Source of the DNA: VBCK01 sp035939615
GTDB lineage: Bacteria; Pseudomonadota; Gammaproteobacteria; Burkholderiales; Burkholderiaceae_F
NCBI GenBank assembly: GCA_035939615.1
Contig: DASZFP010000104.1
Span: forward strand, 1-7,570
Length of the DNA stretch: 7,570 nucleotides
Reading direction: 5' to 3'
Within the stretch, counting starts at the first letter, position 1; each line of letters starts with the position of its first letter. The notes under the pieces are model-generated. The model was given only the letters and a program-made list of their open reading frames with translations, ran no database searches and was not told the origin of the DNA. Positions 1-6,433 of the stretch are shown piece after piece. The position numbers and the translations under genes were made by a program.

Positions 1-8
1 ATAGCGGT

Positions 9-14
9 CTCCTT
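9..14 (-). promoter_or_regulatory. Shine-Dalgarno of a gene starting at the left window edge
   Basis: Read on the minus strand, bases 14 to 9 are AAGGAG, followed by ACCGCT and then AT at positions 2 and 1. If the next base outside the window is G, an ATG start sits six bases after a near-perfect ribosome binding site. The 51 bases between the metallopeptidase stop (54 to 52) and this edge hold nothing else I can recognise. Spacing suggests the next gene belongs to the same transcript. In the remembered betaproteobacterial order it would be gloA (lactoylglutathione lyase), but no coding bases of it are visible. Confidence 0.6.
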
Positions 15-51
15 GCGTCGCTTGCCGCCTCGATCCGCCCTCGCGCGCCCG

Positions 52-855
52 TCACAGCGGCAGCGCGGCGAGCTCCTCGTCCTTGATCTTGTCCCGGGCT
101 GCCTGGAAGTCCGGCAGCAGCCGCTCCACTTCCCGCCAGAAATCCGGCCCGTGGTTCAGCTCCGTCAAGTGCGCCAGCTCGTGCGCGACCTCGTAGTCGA
201 TCACCGCGATCGGGAAAAACAGCAGCCGCCAGTTAAGACGTATCCGCCCGTCCTCGTTGCACGAGCCCCACTGGGTGCGCGCCGACGACAGCCGCCAGGT
301 GAAGGGTCGCACCTGCCCGCGCGCGGCGAGCAGGTGCACGCGCTCGCCCAGGATCCGGGTGGCCTCGTGGCGGAACCAGTCCTGCACCACCGTGCGTACT
401 TCGGCTTCGGTGGCGGCGGCGGGCAGCGCCACCTGCAGCTCGTGGGCGGTGCGAACGCAGGCGGGGCTGGTGCGTGGGGCGGCGCCTCGGAGCTTGAGGG
501 CCAGCTCGGTGCCCAGGTAGGGGACCACGGCGCCATCGACCCAGCGCAGGCGCTGGGCGCCGTGGCGGGCGCGCCAGTCCTGCCATTGGGCGAGCTTGCT
601 GCGGATCCAGCGCTCCTTTTCCAGGATCGCCTCTTCGATCGCGCGCAGGCTCACCCAGCGCGGGGCCGAGACGGTCAGGCCCTGGTCATCGATCTGAAAT
701 CCGATGGTGCGGCGGCGCGCGCGGCGCAGCCGGAAGTGGCACATCTGGCCGCCCAGCACCACGCGGCGCAGGCGGCCGGCTTCGCTGGCGGCGGGCGGGG
801 GCGGCTCCAGCGGCAGGCTCAGTTGTCCGTTTGCGCTTGCCTCGTCGATCGGCAT
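52..855 (-). CDS. YgjP/DUF45-family (SprT-like) zinc metallopeptidase
   Basis: A 267-residue predicted zinc-dependent peptidase of the YgjP-like family (DUF45, COG1451), probably cytoplasmic because no signal peptide or membrane segment is visible. The zinc site is clear near the C-terminus: HELAH at residues 225-229 inside YEVAHELAHLTELNHGPDFW, giving H225, E226, H229 and a downstream H235. The family's WGSC motif is at 196-199, followed by the RLNWRLLFFP stretch. Residues 1-30 are low in complexity and proline-rich. Length is ordinary for the family. The physiological substrate is unknown. The ATG at 855 is chosen, with GAAG a few bases upstream as a weak Shine-Dalgarno. An in-frame GTG at 867 (271 residues) overlaps the plsC stop as GTGA and is a real alternative. 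The longer open frame running up to 1545 is only read-through antiparallel to nothing real: it lies inside plsC in another frame. The gene is tightly coupled to plsC. Confidence 0.9.
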   Translation of the reverse strand: MPIDEASANGQLSLPLEPPPPAASEAGRLRRVVLGGQMCHFRLRRARRRTIGFQIDDQGLTVSAPRWVSLRAIEEAILEKERWIRSKLAQWQDWRARHGAQRLRWVDGAVVPYLGTELALKLRGAAPRTSPACVRTAHELQVALPAAATEAEVRTVVQDWFRHEATRILGERVHLLAARGQVRPFTWRLSSARTQWGSCNEDGRIRLNWRLLFFPIAVIDYEVAHELAHLTELNHGPDFWREVERLLPDFQAARDKIKDEELAALPL

Positions 856-863
856 CGGCGTCT

Positions 864-1631
864 TCACTCGGGCGCCAGCTCGGCCGGCGCCGCAAAGGGT
901 CTCGCGTAGCGGTGCGGCGCCAGTTGCCGCATCTCCGTTTCGATCCACGATTCTACGAGGGCGCCGACCTCGCGCTCGGTGCGGCCGGCCGTTGGAATCG
1001 GCGGGCCGATCGACACGGTGATCTCGCCCGGGTGCTTCAGGAACGCCTTGCGCGGCCAGCACTCGCCCGAATTCAGCGCGATCGGCACCACGGGCGTGGC
1101 GGTGCGCACCGCCAGGCGCGCCCCGCCCGTCTTGTAGCGGCGAGTCGACCCGGGCGGGGTGCGCGTGCCTTCCGGGAAGATCGCGATCCACCAGCCGGTG
1201 CGCAGATACTGGCTGCCCTTCTCGACCACCTGGTCGAAGGCGTTTTGCCCCTTGCTGCGGTCGATGTTGATCATGCCGATGGTGGCGAAGGCCCAACCGA
1301 AAAATGGAATCCAGTGCAATTCGCGTTTGTACACAAACGAGAGCATGCGCGGCATCACCGCTGGCAGCCACAGCGTCTCCCAGGCCGACTGGTGCTTGGA
1401 CAGCAAAACGGCTGGACCCTGGGGCAGGTTGTCCCACCCCTTGACGCGCCACCGTATCCCGCAGATCCAGCGCGCTCCCCAGATCGCGGTGCGCGGCCAG
1501 CCGGTCACCAGCCAGTAGCGCTGCGTCTGCGGCAGCCACGACCACGACAGTACCGCGAGCCCGTAGGGCACGACCGTCACCGCCAGGAAGAGCAGGTAGA
1601 CGGCCGAGCGCAGCGCCGTGAGCGGCCGCAT
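864..1631 (-). CDS. plsC: 1-acyl-sn-glycerol-3-phosphate acyltransferase-type lysophospholipid acyltransferase
   Basis: A 255-residue membrane acyltransferase of the PlsC/LPLAT family, expected to transfer an acyl chain to the sn-2 position of lysophosphatidate at the inner membrane. One hydrophobic segment lies at about residues 7-30. The four acyltransferase motifs follow in order: HQSAWE at 80-85 (catalytic His80), the KRELHWIPFFGW block from 102, FPEGTR at 152-157 (glycerol-phosphate site), and PVVPIALNSG at 180-189. Motif I is H-x4-E, not the classical H-x4-D; I recall this HQSxWET form as common in proteobacterial homologues. The start is uncertain. The ATG at 1631 is used; an in-frame TTG at 1643 abuts the glyS stop (TAA then TTG) and would add four residues. 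Neither has a good Shine-Dalgarno, which suggests translation coupled to glyS. Family assignment is firm, but the exact acceptor lipid is inferred. Confidence 0.92.
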   Translation of the reverse strand: MRPLTALRSAVYLLFLAVTVVPYGLAVLSWSWLPQTQRYWLVTGWPRTAIWGARWICGIRWRVKGWDNLPQGPAVLLSKHQSAWETLWLPAVMPRMLSFVYKRELHWIPFFGWAFATIGMINIDRSKGQNAFDQVVEKGSQYLRTGWWIAIFPEGTRTPPGSTRRYKTGGARLAVRTATPVVPIALNSGECWPRKAFLKHPGEITVSIGPPIPTAGRTEREVGALVESWIETEMRQLAPHRYARPFAAPAELAPE

Positions 1632-1643
1632 CGTGAAGGTCAA

Positions 1644-3746
1644 TTAAGCTGCCGCCAGCACCGACAGGTCGGCGATGCGGTTCATCAGTGCGCGCAGCTG
1701 CGCCAGCAGCGCCAGGCGGTTGGCGCGCAGCCTGGCGTCCTCCACCATCACCATCACGTCATCGAAGAAGCGATCTACCGGCTCTTTCAACGGGGCGAGC
1801 GAGCGCAGCATCGCGCTGTAGTCGGCGTTGGCCAGCATCCGCTCGGCCTGGGGCGCCACGCGCTCGAAGGCGGTCCACAGCTCCCGCTCGGCCGGCTCGT
1901 ACAGCAGCGCCGGGTCGAACGAGTCGAAGGCGCCGTTGCCGGCGGGGTCGGCTTTTTTCAGGATGTTGCCGATGCGCTTGTTGGCGGCCGCGAGGCTCGC
2001 CGACTCGGGCATCTGCGAAAAGGCCCGCACCGCCGCCAGCATGGCCGGCACGCGGTCGATCCGGGCCGGTGCCAGCGACACCACGGCTTCCACCTCCAGC
2101 GTCGAGTAGCCGCGCTCCTGCAGAAGGCCCCGCAGCCGGTCGAACAGAAACACCTCCAGCTCCTGGCGCGGCTCGGCTCCGAAGCGCTCGCCGAACGGCT
2201 CAAAGGCCACCTGGATCAAGCGCGGCAGCGGCAAGGGTAGCTCCGCCTCCATCAGCATCCGCAGCACGCCCAGCGCATGGCGCCGCAGGGCGTAGGGGTC
2301 CTTGTCGCCGGTGGGGCGCTCGGCGATCCCGAACAAGCCCGCCAAGGCCTCCAGCTTGTCGCCCAGCGCGACGCAGGCGCCCACGACGGAGGAGGGCAGC
2401 CGGTCGCCGGCAAAGCGCGGCCGGTAGTGTTCCTCGATGGCCAGGGCCACGTCGTCGGATTCGCCACCGTGGCGCGCGTAGTACATCCCCATCGTGCCTT
2501 GCAACTCGGGAAACTCGGTCACCATCTCGGTGCGCAGGTCCGCCTTGGCCAGGCGCGCCGCGCGCTCCACGTGCGCCAGGTCGGCGCCCAGCTCGCGGGC
2601 CAGCGCCACCGCGATACTGGTGAGCCGCTCGATGCGCTCGAGCTGGCTTCCCAGCCGGTTGTGGTAGACAACCTGGGCGAGCTGGGGCAGGCGGGTGTCC
2701 AACGGGTGCTTGCGGTCCTGCTCGTAGAAAAAGCGCGCATCGGCCAGGCGCGCCCGCACCACGCGGGCGTTGCCTTCGATGATCAGCGTGGGGTCGTCGG
2801 GCTGATTGTTGCTCACCAGCAGGAAGCGGTTCATCAGCCGGCCGTCGCCATCGCGCAGCGCGAAGTACTTCTGGTTCTGCTGCATCGTCAGGATCAGGCA
2901 CTCCTGCGGCACCTGCAGGAACGACTCGTCGAACCCCGACTCGTAAACCACCGGCCACTCGACCAGGCCCGTGACCTCATCGATCAGCGCCGGTGGCATC
3001 ACCGCCTCGGCGCCCAGGCGCGCGACGTGCGCCTCGATCATCGCCAGCATGCGGTCGCGCCGCGCGTCGAACGAGGCGATCACGTGCGCCTGCTCGAGCT
3101 CGCGTGCGTACGACTGGGCCGAGCGGATCGCCAGCGGCTCGGGCGCGTGGAATCGGTGCCCGAACGTCTGCCGGCCCGAGCTCAGGCCGAGCGCCGTCAC
3201 CGGCACCACCTGCTCGCCGTGCAGCGCCACGAGGCGATGGGCCGGGCGGACGAACTGGACGGTGGTGACGCCGTCGGCCAGCTGGTAGCTCATGGGCTTC
3301 GCCACCGGCAGGCTGGTGACCGCGCGGTCCAGCGCGGACTGCAGCCCCTGGGCCAGCGCGACGCCGGGCCGCACGCCCGAGTACACCAGCGTTTCCTGCT
3401 TGCCGTCGGACTCGCGCTCGAGCTGCGCGGGCTCGGCGGTGATCCCGAGCGACTTGAGCTTCTTGGTGAGAGCGCCGGTGGCGCGCCCCTGTGCATCCAG
3501 GCCGACCGCCACCGGCACCAGCTTCTGGCGAAACGGCACTGCGGGGCTCTCGGGGCGGACCGGATCGAGCAGCACGCCCAGCCGGCGCGGGGAGCCGAAC
3601 ACGTGGCGCGCGCGCAGATCCTGCGGGGCGAGCTGCGAGCGAATCAGGCTGTCGGTGATCTCGCGCGCGAAGGCTTCACTGAGCGCCTTGAGCGAACGGG
3701 GCGGCAGCTCCTCGGTGTGCAGCTCAACCAGAAGGGCAGCACTCAT
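1644..3746 (-). CDS. glyS: glycyl-tRNA synthetase beta subunit
   Basis: The 700-residue beta subunit of the bacterial alpha2beta2 glycyl-tRNA synthetase, which with GlyQ charges tRNA-Gly in the cytoplasm. The beta chain supplies most tRNA recognition. The protein opens with the family signature LLVELHTEELPP (5-16). It carries SPRRLGVLL (52-60), the HD-domain region with TEFPELQGTMGMYYARHGGE (410-429) and YRPRFAGD (441-448), and a DALR-like anticodon-binding tail including ANKRIGNILKK (588-598) and FFDDVMVMVED (660-670). Length matches the family and no interruption is seen. The start at 3746 is fixed by the N-terminal signature. Its Shine-Dalgarno, GAGGG at 3758-3754 with seven bases to ATG, lies in the terminal inverted repeat of the inserted repeat element. 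This suggests that the current ribosome binding site was brought in by the element. plsC follows with no gap. Confidence 0.98.
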   Translation of the reverse strand: MSAALLVELHTEELPPRSLKALSEAFAREITDSLIRSQLAPQDLRARHVFGSPRRLGVLLDPVRPESPAVPFRQKLVPVAVGLDAQGRATGALTKKLKSLGITAEPAQLERESDGKQETLVYSGVRPGVALAQGLQSALDRAVTSLPVAKPMSYQLADGVTTVQFVRPAHRLVALHGEQVVPVTALGLSSGRQTFGHRFHAPEPLAIRSAQSYARELEQAHVIASFDARRDRMLAMIEAHVARLGAEAVMPPALIDEVTGLVEWPVVYESGFDESFLQVPQECLILTMQQNQKYFALRDGDGRLMNRFLLVSNNQPDDPTLIIEGNARVVRARLADARFFYEQDRKHPLDTRLPQLAQVVYHNRLGSQLERIERLTSIAVALARELGADLAHVERAARLAKADLRTEMVTEFPELQGTMGMYYARHGGESDDVALAIEEHYRPRFAGDRLPSSVVGACVALGDKLEALAGLFGIAERPTGDKDPYALRRHALGVLRMLMEAELPLPLPRLIQVAFEPFGERFGAEPRQELEVFLFDRLRGLLQERGYSTLEVEAVVSLAPARIDRVPAMLAAVRAFSQMPESASLAAANKRIGNILKKADPAGNGAFDSFDPALLYEPAERELWTAFERVAPQAERMLANADYSAMLRSLAPLKEPVDRFFDDVMVMVEDARLRANRLALLAQLRALMNRIADLSVLAAA

Positions 3747-3747
3747 T
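3739..3747. repeat. left copy of flanking direct repeat (possible target-site duplication)
   Basis: GCACTCATT here matches GCGCTCATT at 3945-3953 with one mismatch; the last six bases are identical. The pair brackets the palindromic element exactly. On the minus strand this copy holds the glyS start (AATGAGTGC) and the other holds the glyQ stop (AATGAGCGC). It is compatible with a duplication made when the element inserted. A repeat this short could also arise by chance, helped by the shared ATGA context. Confidence 0.5.
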
Positions 3748-3948
3748 CGACGACCCTCACCCCAGCCCTCTCCCGCAAGCGGGAGAGGGAGAACAGCACC
3801 CGACCCTTCTCCCGCAAGCGGGAGAGGGGGAACGGCTCGAGGTTTGCACGCGGTTCCTCCCCTTGCACGCGCAAGCGGGAGAGGGAGAGCAGCAGTCCCT
3901 CCCCTCGCCCACGCCAGTGGGAGAGGGGCCGGGGGTGAGGGTGCGCGC

Positions 3949-3952
<4 letters not shown>
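3743..3952 (-). other. 69-codon open frame bridging glyQ stop and glyS start
   Basis: An open frame starts at ATG 3952-3950, overlapping glyQ's TGA (ATGA), runs through the whole repeat element and ends at TGA 3745-3743, which overlaps glyS's ATG at 3746 (ATGA). It is preceded by GGAGG at 3964-3960, seven bases before the ATG, the best-placed Shine-Dalgarno in the junction. The predicted peptide is basic and contains LSRLR three times (24-28, 43-47, 57-61), one per repeat unit. It begins MSA, as GlyS does. The peptide is repeat-derived and not a conserved protein. Its possible role is as a translated bridge that delivers terminating ribosomes to the glyS start. Long open frames are easy in G+C-rich repeats, so translation is an inference. 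Confidence 0.35.
3748..3944. repeat. dispersed palindromic repeat element between glyQ and glyS
   Basis: A block of about 200 bases made of related palindromes. Unit 1 (3766-3789) is a perfect hairpin: CCCTCTCCCGC, AA loop, GCGGGAGAGGG. Unit 2 (3804-3829) has the same core, perfect over eight pairs. Unit 3 keeps only the right arm: 3871-3894 matches 3775-3798 at 23 of 24 bases, and its left side forms a small CTTGC/GCAAG stem at 3862-3875. Unit 4 pairs 3901-3912 with 3917-3928 at 11 of 12 positions. The ends are inverted: ACCCTCACCCC at 3753-3763 faces GGGGGTGAGGGT at 3931-3942. Palindromes of this type are widely scattered between genes in proteobacterial genomes and give the peptide strings LSRLRERAGVR and PSPASGRG in many spurious protein predictions. 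No transposase is present, so any mobility would be in trans. Several stable mRNA hairpins are expected between the two subunit cistrons. Confidence 0.88.
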
Positions 3953-4857
<905 letters not shown>

Positions 4858-4866
4858 GCCGCCCCT

Positions 4867-4884
4867 TGCGGCCGGCTGGCCGCA
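4867..4884 (-). promoter_or_regulatory. perfect GC-rich hairpin abutting the glyQ ribosome binding site
   Basis: TGCGGCC (4867-4873) and GGCCGCA (4878-4884) form a 7-bp perfect stem with a four-base loop. On the minus strand the stem is followed directly by AGGGG, the glyQ Shine-Dalgarno, so the structure could limit ribosome access or protect the 5' end. No T-run follows on either strand, so it is not a standard intrinsic terminator for the DUF2059 gene. A regulatory role is inferred from position only. Confidence 0.35.
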
Positions 4885-4904
4885 GATGGCGGCATTCTAG
4901 AGTC

Positions 4905-5402
4905 CTATTTTGTGGCCTTGGCGTCGTTCAGGGCCTGCGCGACGGCCGTGTTCATCTTGTCCGCCATCGGTGCGAATCGCTGCTGGATCGCCTGCTGGGA
5001 CTTCTGCATCACCGCGGGCATCTTGTCGATGAAGGCGGCGCCGGCCGGACTCTTGTAAAAGGCCGTCATGCTGTCGATCTCGCTCTGGGTGAAAGCTTCC
5101 TGATAAATCTTGACGAACGTCGGGCGCAGGCTCTCCCAGCTCAGATCCTGCCGCAGCTGCTGGTCGAACTTGGCCGGCACGGCGTCGACGGCCTTCTGCT
5201 GTGCGTCGGTGAGCTTCTGGTCCTTGAGGGCGTTGTGCATTCCCTGGCGCATCGACTGATCGATGTACGTGTAGAAGCTCTCGATCACCCGTTGCGTCTT
5301 GGAAGCTGCCAGCAGCGCATTGATCGAGGCTTCGGTGGGTGGGGCTGCGTGGCTCGCGCCGCACACGGCGGCGGCGATAGCGAGCACGATGAATTTACGC
5401 AT
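4905..5402 (-). CDS. exported DUF2059 domain protein
   Basis: A 165-residue protein with a clear Sec signal peptide: charged MRK start, hydrophobic core to about residue 16, and likely cleavage after the SHA or SHAA segment near residue 19-20. The mature protein is mostly helical by composition. The stretch at about 96-129, with FVKIYQEAFTQSEIDSM and FYKSPAGAAFIDKMP, is the recognisable DUF2059 signature. The function of the family is unknown; a periplasmic location is expected. The ATG at 5402 is supported by AAGGA at 5412-5408, five bases upstream, and by the signal peptide beginning there. It has its own promoter-like region upstream and lies 47 bases before glyQ. It may be co-transcribed with glyQ, since no terminator is evident between them. 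Confidence 0.9.
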   Translation of the reverse strand: MRKFIVLAIAAAVCGASHAAPPTEASINALLAASKTQRVIESFYTYIDQSMRQGMHNALKDQKLTDAQQKAVDAVPAKFDQQLRQDLSWESLRPTFVKIYQEAFTQSEIDSMTAFYKSPAGAAFIDKMPAVMQKSQQAIQQRFAPMADKMNTAVAQALNDAKATK

Positions 5403-5537
5403 GGGGGTCCTTGGTTGGAGGGGAAAGCGGCCTGGCGCGCCGATCGGTTCGATCGAGTATAGGCCGGGCGGGTGCGCAGCCAGGCCGACGAACTGAGCTC
5501 CGAATCCCCGGATCTTCGGGCGATGCCGGGCCGCGAC
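5403..5537. other. intergenic region between the 80-residue gene and the DUF2059 gene
   Basis: A 135-base non-coding spacer. It holds the DUF2059 Shine-Dalgarno (5412-5408), the -10-like element and the dyad. A modest stem, CCGAA (5500-5504) with TTCGG (5515-5519), lies just past the end of the upstream trio. That stem lacks a T-run, so it is not called as a terminator. Nothing else is recognisable. Confidence 0.6.
5441..5461 (-). promoter_or_regulatory. candidate promoter and CGATCG dyad upstream of the DUF2059 gene
   Basis: On the minus strand TATACT (5461-5456) matches the sigma-70 -10 consensus at five of six positions. No convincing -35 lies 16-18 bases further upstream. Directly downstream, 5455-5441 reads CGATCG-AAC-CGATCG: two copies of a self-complementary hexamer with a three-base spacer, overlapping the expected transcription start. 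This could be an operator or a small hairpin in the leader. No specific regulator is recognised. Confidence 0.35.
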
Positions 5538-5780
5538 CTACCGTTGGTCCTTCGGCGCTTCCGAGGCGGGCTGGTCGTGCATCTGGTCCCACGCCGATCG
5601 GACGGGTTGCACCGGTTCGGGCTCGCTGGGGTTTGGCGCAGGCCCTGGATCGGAGGGCGGCGCCGGTGGCGCAGCCTGCGGCGGCTGAGCGGGAGGCGTG
5701 CGGCGCCCGAGGAAGAACGAGACCGCTACGTATCCGAGGCAGCCCGCGCCGGCGATGATGGTCCAGTCGGTCAGTGTCAT
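5538..5780 (-). CDS. small proline-rich single-pass membrane protein, function unknown
   Basis: An 80-residue protein I do not recognise. Residues 7-24 (TIIAGAGCLGYVAVSFFL) form one probable membrane helix, followed by RR, which suggests a cytoplasmic C-terminal tail by the positive-inside rule. Residues 29-61 are extremely proline-rich, about 15 prolines in 33 positions mixed with Ala, Ser and Glu. The end (62-80) is polar. The layout is an anchor plus flexible linker and recalls small accessory or docking proteins, but no function can be given. The ATG at 5780 overlaps the preceding gene's TGA as ATGA, which fixes this start. The same frame stays open upstream to 6275, but there it is a shadow of the 218-residue gene. 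Confidence 0.72.
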   Translation of the reverse strand: MTLTDWTIIAGAGCLGYVAVSFFLGRRTPPAQPPQAAPPAPPSDPGPAPNPSEPEPVQPVRSAWDQMHDQPASEAPKDQR

Positions 5781-6433
5781 CCGTGCTCCTCCTTGGCGCG
5801 AAAGCGCAGCGTCTCCTCCAGCAAAGCGGACTCCTGCGGCCCCATCCTGGCCTTGGCCGCGGCGATGCCGCTGCCGCGCAGCTGCTGCAAGGCGCAGATC
5901 TTCTTGGGCAGGTTGGCCACGTAGGGCGGGCACAGCAGGCATTCGAGGGCCAGTGTGCCGGCTTGCGCGGGCGACAGCGCCAGGCGGCGCCGGCGCAGCC
6001 CGATTAACAGGGCGCTGGCCGCTCCGAGCCCGTAGGCCGGCGCGGCGATCCACAGGATGCTGGCAGCAGCGCCGATGTTCTGGGTTGCGATCGGACCGGC
6101 CGCGAACAGCAGCACGAACATCGCCACCGCCATCGCCCGGAACGGGCCCATCGACGAGCGCACCTGGTCCAGGGCCTGCAATTCGGCCTCGACCTCGGCG
6201 CCCCATTGCGAAGCGAGTAGCACGCCGCGGTGGGGGGCCAGGATGCCGACCAGGTACAGGTGCCGGCGTCCCCATTCGAAGGGGCGGCGCGCCAGCACCG
6301 CGCGCAGCTTCAGGCCCGGGCGTTCCTCCAGCAGGATCTGATCGGGTGCGATCGCGCGCACCACATCCAGAACGTACAGGGCGGCTGCGACGATCCAGAT
6401 CGCCTGTTCGAAGGCCAGGAAACGCCCGAGCAC
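5777..6433 (-). CDS. three-helix membrane protein of unknown family
   Basis: A 218-residue protein that I cannot assign. Hydrophobic segments lie at about 9-26, 98-118 and 122-146. Between the first two is a soluble stretch of about 70 residues (27-97). After the third helix come RRRR (147-150) and a polar tail with three cysteines, C165 and C168 in a CLLCPPY context and C180, arranged CxxC-x11-C. These could bind a metal or form a disulfide. The GTG start at 6433 abuts the DUF2167 stop (TAA then GTG) and lacks an obvious Shine-Dalgarno, so translation is probably coupled. The gene ends in an ATGA overlap with the 80-residue gene. Gene packing argues that the three products act together at the membrane. 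The frame is chosen over an overlapping Arg/Pro-rich frame because of its membrane segments and junctions. Confidence 0.78.
   Translation of the reverse strand: MLGRFLAFEQAIWIVAAALYVLDVVRAIAPDQILLEERPGLKLRAVLARRPFEWGRRHLYLVGILAPHRGVLLASQWGAEVEAELQALDQVRSSMGPFRAMAVAMFVLLFAAGPIATQNIGAAASILWIAAPAYGLGAASALLIGLRRRRLALSPAQAGTLALECLLCPPYVANLPKKICALQQLRGSGIAAAKARMGPQESALLEETLRFRAKEEHG

Noticed and set aside
868..1545. N-terminal extension of the metallopeptidase frame up to a start at 1545
   Set aside because: This part lies wholly inside plsC in another frame. The metallopeptidase family length is met by the start at 855 or 867.
831..2240. A 469-codon plus-strand open frame antisense to plsC and the 3' part of glyS
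   Set aside because: Both genes underneath show full family motifs; the antisense product is compositionally a shadow.
3766..3830. CRISPR array or intrinsic terminators in the glyQ-glyS spacer
   Set aside because: The repeats are unevenly spaced, diverged and palindromic with no unique spacers of constant length, and no T-runs follow the stems. They fit a dispersed palindromic repeat better.
2277..3938. A 553-codon plus-strand open frame antisense to glyS
   Set aside because: glyS on the opposite strand is unmistakable over its full length. The antisense translation is rich in His, Arg, Gln and Ala with no family features, the usual mirror effect in G+C-rich DNA.
5500..5520. Stem CCGAA/TTCGG as an intrinsic terminator after the membrane trio
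   Set aside because: The stem is only five pairs with a long loop and has no T-run on either strand.
5781..6275. N-terminal extension of the 80-residue protein to 245 residues
   Set aside because: It overlaps the 218-residue gene in another frame, is Arg/Pro/Gly-rich, and the ATGA overlap at 5780 gives a natural start.
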